Assembly: GCA_031551045.1 (NCBI GenBank)
Contig: JAVBOD010000053.1
Location: forward strand, 1-22,957
Length of the DNA: 22,957 bases
Reading direction: 5' to 3'
Origin: JAVBOD01 sp031551045
Lineage (GTDB): Bacteria > Bacteroidota > Bacteroidia > Bacteroidales > UBA932
Shown here: positions 1-7,431 of the stretch, one piece after another
Layout of the letters: the number at the start of each line of letters is the position of its first letter
Position numbering within the stretch: position 1 is the stretch's first letter
Made by a program: the position numbers and the translations under genes
Notes under the pieces: generated by a model
Seen by the model: the letters and a program-made list of their open reading frames with translations, nothing else
Database searches by the model: none
Told to the model about the DNA's origin: nothing

Positions 1-512
1 TTCATAAAATCGCGGTAACCGGCCGCCTGCTCCGACGAGATAACAGCAATGCGTTGCGGAAGTATCGGAAGCTCCAATTCTTTGTTCATGTCGAACACGC
101 CGTCGGCCTGCAATTGCGCAATGGTTTTGCGGCGTTGCAGGGCAATTTCGCCCACCGTGTAAGCCGGGTCGATGTCCGTAATATTAAGGCTCAAACCGTA
201 CACCGGATGATATTGCACGCCGGCTTTTACCAACACGCGCAACCCGGCGGCTAACGGAGTGCCCGTTGTGGTTTCGAAATACGGTTTCAGCATGCGGAAC
301 GAATAGGCCCAGATAGTGGCCGATGCTTTGGCCCGCACGGCGTTCGATGCTTCGTCTTTTTCGATGAGTTCCAAATAACAATGTCCGGTAGAATGAATTT
401 TTAATTCGTTGATTTCCGCCGTTACCCAACGGTTTTCGGGCAAAGCACGCTCCAGCGTTTCTTGTATTTGTGTTTGTAAATCGAAAAGCGAAAGCGGGGC
501 GGCAGACTTCAT
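1..512 (-). CDS. xseA: Exodeoxyribonuclease VII large subunit, N-terminal part (runs off the left edge)
   Basis: I translated the reverse strand from the ATG at 512-510. It gives about 170 residues of open frame running off the window, starting MKSAAPLSLFDLQTQI. The N-terminal OB-fold region of XseA is recognisable: NRWVTAEINELK near residue 28, and a HSTGHCYLELIEK stretch that matches the family's 'G H.YF.LK' segment. After it comes LPQRIAVISSEQAAGYRDF, the start of the catalytic core (family form 'P.rIgVITS..gAa..D'). The enzyme is the cytoplasmic nuclease that, with XseB, degrades single-stranded DNA to oligonucleotides in repair and recombination. The start is secure: an in-frame stop lies at 533-531 with no other start between, and a TACATTTG promoter element sits about 28 bases upstream. 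The catalytic core and C-terminus are outside the window. Confidence 0.9.
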   Translation of the reverse strand, partial: MKSAAPLSLFDLQTQIQETLERALPENRWVTAEINELKIHSTGHCYLELIEKDEASNAVRAKASATIWAYSFRMLKPYFETTTGTPLAAGLRVLVKAGVQYHPVYGLSLNITDIDPAYTVGEIALQRRKTIAQLQADGVFDMNKELELPILPQRIAVISSEQAAGYRDFM

Positions 513-539
513 GGTTTGTACGGACTTATGTTAAACATA

Positions 540-547
540 CAAATGTA
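540..547 (-). promoter_or_regulatory. Bacteroidota -7 promoter element for xseA
   Basis: Read on the minus strand this is TACATTTG, an exact match to the Bacteroidota -7 consensus TAnnTTTG. It ends 27 bases before the xseA ATG, implying a leader of roughly 20-25 nt. I see no TTG at the usual -33 distance. The matching forward element of mtaB starts only 36 bases away, so this is a compact divergent promoter region. Confidence 0.6.
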
Positions 548-583
548 ACGAAAAATCAGGATATATTGAAATCATAAATTTTA

Positions 584-591
584 TACCTTTG
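584..591 (+). promoter_or_regulatory. Bacteroidota -7 promoter element for mtaB, nearly leaderless
   Basis: TACCTTTG matches TAnnTTTG exactly and ends only 6 bases before the mtaB ATG at 598. Transcription normally starts about 4-7 bases after this element, so the mRNA would begin at or very near the start codon. A TTG at 566-568 is closer (15 bases) than the usual 19-21, so a standard -33 element is not clear. Confidence 0.6.
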
Positions 592-597
592 TAAGAT

Positions 598-1878
598 ATG
601 TCAATCGAAAAAACAATCGCTTTTGTAACATTGGGCTGCAAATTGAATTTTGCGGAAACGTCCGCGTTAGCGCGTAATTTTGCAGAGAAAGGTTATCTGC
701 GTGTTCCCGCTTCACACCGGGCCGATGTGTATGTGGTGAATACGTGTTCGGTGACGGCCGAATCGGACAAGAAATGCCGCCACACAATCCGTAAGCTGGC
801 GCAACACAATCCGGAAGCGCAAATCATCGTTACCGGTTGTTATGCGAATCTAAAACCGGATGAAATAGCGTCTTTGGCTCCTAATGTTAAAGTCACTTCC
901 AAAGCGGAAGCAACACAATCGGTAGAATTATTGCTTACGAAGCCGGCGCTCGATTTATCGGCGAAAATATCCACCCCCTTTTTCCCGGCTTTTTCATCGG
1001 GCGACCGGACCCGTTCTTTTCTGAAAGTACAGGATGGCTGCGACTATCATTGCGCCTATTGCACGGTGCCGTTAGCGCGTGGCCGTAGCCGGAATATTGC
1101 CGTCAATGAACTTGTGAAGACAGCGGAGCTTATTGCTGCGCAGGAAATTAAAGAAGTGGTGCTTACCGGAGTCAATATCGGCGATTTTGGCAAAACAACC
1201 GGAGAATCGTTTTTTGATTTGCTGAAAGTGTTGGTGAAAGTTGACGGCATCGAGCGCTACCGTATTTCTTCTATCGAGCCGAATTTGTTGACAGATGAGA
1301 TGATCGACTGGATTGCAACATCCGGAAAAGTACTGCCGCATTTTCATATTCCCTTGCAGTCGGGTAATAATAAAATATTGCAACAAATGCGTCGCCGCTA
1401 TACACGGGAATTACTGGCTCAGCGGATGGAACACATTCGTTCGGTAATGCCCCGCGCTTTCATCGGGCTGGATGTGATTGTCGGTTTTCCCGGCGAAACG
1501 AGCGAAGATTTTGAAGATACCTATCAATTCTTAGCCCCGTTGCGTCCGGCATTTTTGCATATTTTCCCATACTCGCAACGGCCCAATACGCCGGCAGCGG
1601 TATTGCCCGCACAAGTTCCGGAGCCGGAAAAAAAGCAGCGGGCTAAACGCTTGGATGAATTATGCCAAACACTGCACCGGCAATTTTATGAGCAGCAAGT
1701 GGATATTGACGAACAGGCGTTAATTGAAAGTACGCGAAAAAACGATTTATTGTTCGGCTATACACGAAATTACGTAAAAATAGAAATACCTTATGATAAA
1801 AATCTGATAGGAAAAATTGTTCCCGTACATACAACCGGTATCGCTGAAAGCGGGAATATGCAATGTACGGTTCTATAA
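598..1878 (+). CDS. mtaB: tRNA (N6-threonylcarbamoyladenosine-37-C2)-methylthiotransferase MtaB
   Basis: A 426-residue radical-SAM methylthiotransferase, which converts t6A37 to ms2t6A37 in tRNAs reading ANN codons. The N-terminal UPF0004 domain shows TLGCKLNFAE (Cys14), VVNTCSVT (Cys50) and VTGCYAN (Cys81), the three cysteines that hold the auxiliary [4Fe-4S] cluster. The radical-SAM motif CDYHCAYC (Cys148, Cys152, Cys155) binds the second cluster and SAM. The C-terminal ~60 residues look like a TRAM domain (VKIEIPYDKNLIGKIVPV). The TLGCKLN form and the length favour MtaB over MiaB or RimO. The ATG at 598 is used because the -7 element lies directly upstream of it. The stop at 1876-1878 is followed within 7 bases by the promoter of the next gene. 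Confidence 0.93.
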   Translation: MSIEKTIAFVTLGCKLNFAETSALARNFAEKGYLRVPASHRADVYVVNTCSVTAESDKKCRHTIRKLAQHNPEAQIIVTGCYANLKPDEIASLAPNVKVTSKAEATQSVELLLTKPALDLSAKISTPFFPAFSSGDRTRSFLKVQDGCDYHCAYCTVPLARGRSRNIAVNELVKTAELIAAQEIKEVVLTGVNIGDFGKTTGESFFDLLKVLVKVDGIERYRISSIEPNLLTDEMIDWIATSGKVLPHFHIPLQSGNNKILQQMRRRYTRELLAQRMEHIRSVMPRAFIGLDVIVGFPGETSEDFEDTYQFLAPLRPAFLHIFPYSQRPNTPAAVLPAQVPEPEKKQRAKRLDELCQTLHRQFYEQQVDIDEQALIESTRKNDLLFGYTRNYVKIEIPYDKNLIGKIVPVHTTGIAESGNMQCTVL

Positions 1879-1884
1879 ATTTTA

Positions 1885-1892
1885 TAACTTTG
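1885..1892 (+). promoter_or_regulatory. Bacteroidota -7 promoter element for the S46 peptidase gene
   Basis: TAACTTTG matches TAnnTTTG exactly and ends 23 bases before the ATG at 1916, implying a leader of about 17-20 nt. Any -33 element would lie inside the last codons of mtaB, and I see no TTG at the right distance. The site decides the start of the next gene, because the longer open frame beginning at 1817 starts upstream of this promoter. Confidence 0.6.
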
Positions 1893-1915
1893 CAGTATCA
1901 CCTAATTTATTAACG

Positions 1916-4048
1916 ATGAAAAAAATTCTCTCGCTACTGTTGTCCTTATTTGTATTAATAAGTTTCTCCCGTGCCGACGAAGGGATGTGGTTACCCTCCT
2001 TAATCGGTCAAACGAAGTTGGCCGACATGCGGGCTAAAGGCTTGAAGTTGACCGCCGACGACATATACAGTATCAATAAAGCCAGTTTGAAAGATGCGAT
2101 TGTGCGGTTTGGCGGCGGATGTACGGCCGAATTAATTTCCGGACAAGGGCTGCTGATTACCAATCATCATTGCGGATTGGGACAAATACAAGCGCACAGT
2201 TCGGTGGAGCACGACTATATTACCGATGGTTTTTGGGCGAGAAGTAAATCGGAAGAATTGCCGAACAAAGGGCTTTCCGTGAGTTTTCTGGTGCGGATGG
2301 ACGATGTCACGGCGGAAGCCTTGAAAGAGGTGACGGATAACATGACGGAAGCAGAACGTACTAAACAAATCAATGAGAATAAAAAGGAGATCATAAAGAA
2401 AGCAATTGAAGGAACGCATTACCGCGCTTCGGTGGAAAGCCTGTATTACGGCAATCAATATTTTATTTTTGTGTATGAAGTGTTCACCGATGTGCGTTTG
2501 GTAGGCGCGCCGCCGGCCAGTATCGGGAAGTTCGGCGGCGATACGGATAACTGGGCGTGGCCGCGCCATACGGGCGATTTCTCGATGTTCCGTATTTATG
2601 CCGGTAAAGATAACAAGCCGGCCGATTATTCGCCGGAAAACGTGCCCTATCAATCAAAAAAATCATTTACCATTTCGTTGAAAGGGGTGAAAGAAAATGA
2701 ATTTACATTTATCTATGGTTTTCCGGGACGCACGTATGAATACTTGGTTTCCGATGCCGTGAAATATCTGGCGGAATACGGCAATCCGCATAAAATAAAA
2801 TTACGCACCATGCGTATCGATATCATGAATGAAGAAATGGCCCAAGATAAAGAGGTGCGTATTCAATACATGTCGAAACAAGCCGGTGTGGCCAATGCGT
2901 GGAAAAAATGGCAGGGCGAAACAAAAGGCGTGATTCGCCTGCAAACCGTGGCTAAAAAACAAGCCGCCGAAAAGCAATTTGCACAATGGGCGGCCGATAA
3001 GCCGCAGTACACACACGTGCTGCCGACCTTTACAAAATTCTATGCCGAATTACATCCCTATGCTTTTGCGCGAGATTATTACAGTGAAGCAGTTTGGGCG
3101 ATTGAAATGCTGAAGTTTGCGGGGACATTCAATGTATTGACGGATACTACAAGCACATTGCCCGATACGGAAAAAGTCGCACAATTGACCGAACGCACCG
3201 ACGCTTTTTTCAAAGATTATTATCTGCCTATCGACAAAAAAGTGTTTGCGGCGGTGATGAAAGAATTTGTGGTCAATGTCCCGGAAAAATTCTGGCCGGA
3301 GGGCCTGCGCGGCGAGATGAATTATTTCAATAACGACATGGATGAAGTAGCGGATTTTCTTTTCAGCCGCTCGTTGTTTATCAGTAAAAACAGTGTGTTG
3401 GATTTGCTGAAAAAAGAAGCCGCGCAACGCAATGCCGACCTTCAGAATGATCCTGCTTTTACGGCATACAACGCATTCATGAGAGTGTATAATGAGAAAA
3501 TAAATAAACCGTATAATGAGTTGAACGAACAAATCGAGTTGCTCTATCGCACTTATATGAAAGGATTGATGGAATGGCAGAAAGATAAGATTTTTTATCC
3601 CGATGCCAATTCAACGCTGCGCCTTGCTTATGGAAAAGTGGCCGGTTATTATCCGCTGGACGGTGTTTACTATTTGCCATACACCACGCTGGAAGGCATT
3701 ATGGAAAAAGACAATCCGGAAATTTACGATTACGATATTCCTGAAAAATTGCGTCAATTGTATGCTTCGAAAGATTATGGCAAATGGGCGGTGAACGGTA
3801 CGGTGCCGGTATGTTTCATCGCTACGAATCATACTACCGGCGGCAATTCCGGAAGCCCGGTGCTGAATGCAAACGGAAGTTTAATCGGCCTTAACTTCGA
3901 CCGTACATGGGAAAGCACCATGAGCGACGTGGTGTACGACCCGGCTTTCTGCCGCAACATTGCGCTCGACATTCGCTATGCCTTGTTCGTTATCGACAAA
4001 GTGGCCGGCGCCGGTTATTTGTTGGACGAAATGAAGTTTGAAAAATAA
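1916..4048 (+). CDS. dpp11: S46-family dipeptidyl peptidase, DPP11 type (Asp/Glu-specific)
   Basis: A 710-residue serine exopeptidase of family S46, which releases N-terminal dipeptides from oligopeptides in the periplasm or at the cell surface. A signal peptide is clear (MKKILSLLLSLFVLISFSRA, then DEG). The chymotrypsin-like triad can be placed: TNHHC at residues 82-86 supplies the His (probably His85), HTGDFS at 218-223 supplies Asp221, and GGNSGSP supplies Ser645. In this family the residue 18 positions after the nucleophile sets P1 preference, Arg in DPP11 and Gly in DPP7. Here it is Arg663 (NFDR), so acidic P1 is predicted. An in-frame start at 1817 adds 33 residues but lies inside mtaB and upstream of the promoter; the ATG at 1916 puts the signal peptide at the N-terminus. 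The next gene follows after 31 bases. Confidence 0.93.
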   Translation: MKKILSLLLSLFVLISFSRADEGMWLPSLIGQTKLADMRAKGLKLTADDIYSINKASLKDAIVRFGGGCTAELISGQGLLITNHHCGLGQIQAHSSVEHDYITDGFWARSKSEELPNKGLSVSFLVRMDDVTAEALKEVTDNMTEAERTKQINENKKEIIKKAIEGTHYRASVESLYYGNQYFIFVYEVFTDVRLVGAPPASIGKFGGDTDNWAWPRHTGDFSMFRIYAGKDNKPADYSPENVPYQSKKSFTISLKGVKENEFTFIYGFPGRTYEYLVSDAVKYLAEYGNPHKIKLRTMRIDIMNEEMAQDKEVRIQYMSKQAGVANAWKKWQGETKGVIRLQTVAKKQAAEKQFAQWAADKPQYTHVLPTFTKFYAELHPYAFARDYYSEAVWAIEMLKFAGTFNVLTDTTSTLPDTEKVAQLTERTDAFFKDYYLPIDKKVFAAVMKEFVVNVPEKFWPEGLRGEMNYFNNDMDEVADFLFSRSLFISKNSVLDLLKKEAAQRNADLQNDPAFTAYNAFMRVYNEKINKPYNELNEQIELLYRTYMKGLMEWQKDKIFYPDANSTLRLAYGKVAGYYPLDGVYYLPYTTLEGIMEKDNPEIYDYDIPEKLRQLYASKDYGKWAVNGTVPVCFIATNHTTGGNSGSPVLNANGSLIGLNFDRTWESTMSDVVYDPAFCRNIALDIRYALFVIDKVAGAGYLLDEMKFEK

Positions 4049-4079
4049 CGATATTAATAGTCTATCTATCTAACGAGTG

Positions 4080-5687
4080 ATGAAAGTTGCAGGCTCGGAA
4101 AAATATAAGATATGGATGCTCTCTGTTTGTCTGAGCTTTTCGATTTCTTTTGTGCAAGCGTCGGAAATCGATACTTCACGGGTAAGCACCGTCGAGAGTT
4201 TTAAAGTGATAGACAGAAATATTAATGTCATTAATATTGTAAGAACCGACACCGTTGGCAGAATTGTGTTGCCTCATAGAATTCAGCCGGTATTAGCTAA
4301 CCGGGAAACCGCTCCCCTTGATAGTGCCGGAAGATGTCAAAAAGCTGTTTTAAAGGCGATTGATTATATAGGAGAGGCTAACTATGCGATGGCTTTGGTG
4401 GCGATATATGATGCTAAAAACTATGTCCCGTACGGCGATACAAGGTCGGAGGCCATTGCCGAAGCTTACTATGGCATTATTAACATAGAGATAGGAAATT
4501 ATACAAAAGCCGTATCGGCGCTCAATTGTTGTGATTCACTGTTTAGAAAATTAGGAGATTTACGGCTTTTCGCTTTTCATTATAATAACTTAGGCCTTTT
4601 CTATCAGAAATTTAGGTCTGAAAAAATGGCCGATACCTTTTTTGACAGGGCATTATCTATCAGCAGGACGTTGCATGATGAGGAAAGTATTGCCATCAGC
4701 CTTAATAATTTAGCAAAAGGAGATAGCGTTCTTCCCGAAAAGATAAAATATTTAGAAGAGGCCGTTGCTATTAATAAAAAATTAGGTAGAACTCATTATT
4801 TGGCAGATAATTACAATAATTTGGCCAAGCAATACGGAGGGCTGAAGCAATACAGCGAAGCGGAGAAGTATGTAAAAATGGCTCGCGACATTGCTTTAAA
4901 GTACAATCTGAAACCGGCTTTGCACGACAACTACGAAATTAGCGCCCGGCTATATGCCGCGATGGGAAAATATAAAGAAGCGTACGTATCTCTTGTTACA
5001 GCGCGGGAAAGCCTGAGGAAAATCGCTGAAAAACAATATGTCGGGGATGTTGAGCAGATGATACAAAATAAAATCCTGTCTCAAAAAAATTACGAACTGA
5101 AATTGCGAAAAAAAGAGCTGGATATTAATCAATTAACTACTTATCTCGTGGTTGTTATGGCGCTGCTGTTTATTTTGGCATTAGCGCTTCTGTATATTAA
5201 CAGCCGTCGTAAAATGCGGGTCTATAAAATGAAGCAGGCTATGGCTGAGAAAGAAATAGAACATGCCAATAGCGAGATGGTGAATATAGCTACTTTCCTC
5301 GGCAGTAGAAACGAGCTTCTTAATCATTTACAAATAACTCTCAGCAAAACGTCTAAATTGCCGGAAGAGGAGATGCAGCAGGAGTTGAAAAAAATGAATT
5401 TGTATATTAAAAATCTGCAAACCGGAAATGAAGAAGCTGCACAACTCTTACAAAAAATTGCTAAAATTAATGAAGGATTCATTGTCCGCCTATCCGAAAA
5501 GCATCCCGAGTTGACAAAAAACGATAAAAATATCGCGTTATTATTAAGAGCCAACCTGACTACCAAACAAATAGCGATACTTATGGAATGCGACCCCAAG
5601 AGCGTTAACATGGCCCGGTATAGAATGAGGCAACACCTGAATATCAGCAACGACATAAACCTGAACCTGTATCTAAAATCTTTATAG
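4080..5687 (+). CDS. Membrane-anchored TPR protein with C-terminal helix-turn-helix (putative regulator)
   Basis: A 535-residue protein of a type common beside SusC/SusD loci in Bacteroidota. It begins with a signal-like hydrophobic stretch (residues 11-28, ending VQASE). Helical TPR-like repeats fill about 85-315; segments such as NNLGLFYQKF and DNYNNLAKQYGGL are typical. A coiled-coil stretch precedes a transmembrane helix at about 353-374, and a basic RRKMR follows on the cytoplasmic side. A second coiled coil at about 380-465 leads into a LuxR-like helix-turn-helix near 478-525, with LTTKQIAILMECDPKSVNMA as its core. It probably senses something in the periplasm and acts on DNA from the membrane. 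A GTG three bases upstream is possible, but the ATG at 4080 is preferred. No promoter is visible in the 31-base gap, so read-through from the peptidase gene is possible. The target is inferred to be the downstream operon. Confidence 0.82.
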   Translation: MKVAGSEKYKIWMLSVCLSFSISFVQASEIDTSRVSTVESFKVIDRNINVINIVRTDTVGRIVLPHRIQPVLANRETAPLDSAGRCQKAVLKAIDYIGEANYAMALVAIYDAKNYVPYGDTRSEAIAEAYYGIINIEIGNYTKAVSALNCCDSLFRKLGDLRLFAFHYNNLGLFYQKFRSEKMADTFFDRALSISRTLHDEESIAISLNNLAKGDSVLPEKIKYLEEAVAINKKLGRTHYLADNYNNLAKQYGGLKQYSEAEKYVKMARDIALKYNLKPALHDNYEISARLYAAMGKYKEAYVSLVTARESLRKIAEKQYVGDVEQMIQNKILSQKNYELKLRKKELDINQLTTYLVVVMALLFILALALLYINSRRKMRVYKMKQAMAEKEIEHANSEMVNIATFLGSRNELLNHLQITLSKTSKLPEEEMQQELKKMNLYIKNLQTGNEEAAQLLQKIAKINEGFIVRLSEKHPELTKNDKNIALLLRANLTTKQIAILMECDPKSVNMARYRMRQHLNISNDINLNLYLKSL

Positions 5688-5734
5688 GTATAAATACGCT
5701 CCTTTTAAACGAAACACCTGTCTCATATCGTAAA

Positions 5735-5832
5735 TGTAGATAATTGTATTTATTTAATAAGCTAATTGTTAAATAATTATAAATTTATCTGTAGATGTTA
5801 AGTGTCTTCAATGGTCCGGTTTGTAGATAATT
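5735..5832 (+). repeat. Three TGTAGAT motifs upstream of the SusC/SusD block
   Basis: TGTAGATAATT occurs at 5735-5745 and again at 5822-5832, and a shorter TGTAGAT lies at 5790-5796. All are in the same orientation within the 250-base gap between the regulator and the propeller lipoprotein. The gap is A+T-rich, so chance is possible. As directly repeated short motifs next to a regulator gene, they are candidate binding sites. Confidence 0.3.
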
Positions 5833-5871
5833 TCAAGAGGTCGGAATAGAGGATTTTTTTTTGTTTTTACA

Positions 5872-5879
5872 GATCTTTG
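5872..5879 (+). promoter_or_regulatory. Possible weak -7 element upstream of the lipoprotein-SusC-SusD operon
   Basis: GATCTTTG differs from TAnnTTTG at one position. It lies 58 bases upstream of the ATG at 5938 and would give a leader of about 50 nt. No -33 element is evident. A weak core promoter would fit a regulator-dependent operon, but the call is tentative. Confidence 0.25.
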
Positions 5880-5937
5880 GCTTCGGGATAAATCCCCATT
5901 AACTATTTCAAACTTTAAATACTTAAAACTATTATTT

Positions 5938-7404
5938 ATGAGAAGCCCTAAAACTTCAACCGGTTCGCTACGAGGCTTATTCTTGTCCTTAGCGATCTTT
6001 TTTGTGGCCGGCTCCTGTACAAAAAACGAAATTCCCTATGAGGATGCAGTAGGAGTTCTGACATGTAGGTATCAACTTCCGGACGGGAGGGTGGTTGATT
6101 GTGTCGTAGATCAGGTTCGGCAAACTATCGAGAATAATAAAGATAGCTTGCTCTATGGTACTACCAATAGCCTTATTGGTAATATCAAACTGGTGATTAC
6201 CAGCACTATTGGCGCCGAAGTGACGATTAACGGGAAAAAAATTGTGAGTGGAGAAACTGCGGTGGACCTTACCAAGCCCGTAACCGTGGAAACTACCTAT
6301 AAGGGAGCCAAGCGCACTTATCAAATGAAGGCCTTTATAGAAACTACAGACCACAGCGAAACTTCCGGCGCAAAGGTTAATACCGATATGCGTATGACCG
6401 GCCTGCCTTCTTTCAATGCATTTAGCGCGGTTTGGTTCAAGGATAAGTTATATATTTTAGGAGCCTATTACCCCGGAGGAACTTCCGCCGCCGGAACGGC
6501 CTACTATGAACTTTATACTTCTCCCGACGGGACTCTTTGGACAAAAGTAAATACCACGCCGAATGTGATTGGCGGTTATGGCGCCGAGTTAATCGTATAT
6601 AAAGATAAGCTATATGCCATTGGAGGAGCCCGCTTGTATGGTAAAGATATTAATGGAACTAATCCGGAAATGTCCATTGCCTGGCGAATCATGTCCTCGG
6701 CCGATGGGATAACCTGGATAGACTGCACGCAAGGGCAGGTCGGCAATCCTTCGGGAAGGGCATTCCCTGAAATATGTGTACACGATGATACGTTGATGGT
6801 ACGCCGTGGAAAAACGGTCGGTTTCGGGATGTGGCAAAATGTAAATCAAAGTACTCTTTATAAAACAGGGGACGGAACCACCTGGACGTCTATTACGCCC
6901 AATGCGGTTCAACCGGAAGGTATAACTCCCACGAACCGGACGGACGATGCGATGTTTTCTTTCGACAATAAATTATGGATTGTGGGTGGTATCGCCAGTT
7001 TTATTTCAGCTACTGGTTTGTTGCCCAATGCCTATAGTTCTTCCGATAATGGAAAAAATTGGGTTCGGGAAGCGGTTGATTCAACAGTGCTTAATATATA
7101 TGGACACCGGGTTATTACGGACGGCACCAAGTTGTATATGATAGGCGGTGAGCGTTTTGTGAACAATGTGCGAGTAGGGGTGAAGGAAGTTTTCTATTCC
7201 AACGATGCGGCTCATTGGTATCCGCTGTCCGATACCTATCAATTACCGGTAGCCTACGAAACCAGACTTTATCCATCCCTTTCTTTGGGAACCGATAATA
7301 CCATTTGGATACTGGGCGGCTTTGTCAAATCGAATGGCAATTATGTTGTCTCGGGGCTGACGATGGAGTTCCGCTATGATGTGTGGGCAAAGAAATTAAA
7401 ATAG
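5938..7404 (+). CDS. DUF6242-like beta-propeller lipoprotein
   Basis: A 488-residue predicted lipoprotein. The signal peptide ends VAGSC, making Cys27 the lipidation site, so the protein is probably anchored in the outer membrane. An N-terminal region (about 30-145) of beta-rich Ig-like character is followed by a repeat region from about 155 to the end. Two motifs alternate there: kelch-like strands (LYILGAYY 171, LYAIGGAR 225, LWIVGGIA 346, LYMIGGER 399, IWILGGFV 456) and Asp-box-like turns (SPDGTLW 195, SADGITW 254, TGDGTTW 310, SSDNGKNW 368, SNDAAHW 421). This predicts a five- to seven-bladed propeller and resembles the DUF6242 family. No catalytic residues are recognisable, so binding of a surface ligand is more likely than catalysis. 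It starts the operon and lies 27 bases before susC. Confidence 0.8.
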   Translation: MRSPKTSTGSLRGLFLSLAIFFVAGSCTKNEIPYEDAVGVLTCRYQLPDGRVVDCVVDQVRQTIENNKDSLLYGTTNSLIGNIKLVITSTIGAEVTINGKKIVSGETAVDLTKPVTVETTYKGAKRTYQMKAFIETTDHSETSGAKVNTDMRMTGLPSFNAFSAVWFKDKLYILGAYYPGGTSAAGTAYYELYTSPDGTLWTKVNTTPNVIGGYGAELIVYKDKLYAIGGARLYGKDINGTNPEMSIAWRIMSSADGITWIDCTQGQVGNPSGRAFPEICVHDDTLMVRRGKTVGFGMWQNVNQSTLYKTGDGTTWTSITPNAVQPEGITPTNRTDDAMFSFDNKLWIVGGIASFISATGLLPNAYSSSDNGKNWVREAVDSTVLNIYGHRVITDGTKLYMIGGERFVNNVRVGVKEVFYSNDAAHWYPLSDTYQLPVAYETRLYPSLSLGTDNTIWILGGFVKSNGNYVVSGLTMEFRYDVWAKKLK

Positions 7405-7431
7405 AGTATGTATTTACTAAAAAGCAAATTT

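Noticed and set aside
1817..1915. N-terminal extension of the S46 peptidase frame
   Set aside because: It overlaps mtaB, lies upstream of the TAACTTTG promoter element, and would bury the signal peptide.
2132..2653. 173-residue open frame on the minus strand
   Set aside because: It lies entirely inside the S46 peptidase gene, has no recognisable domain, and is a composition-driven shadow.
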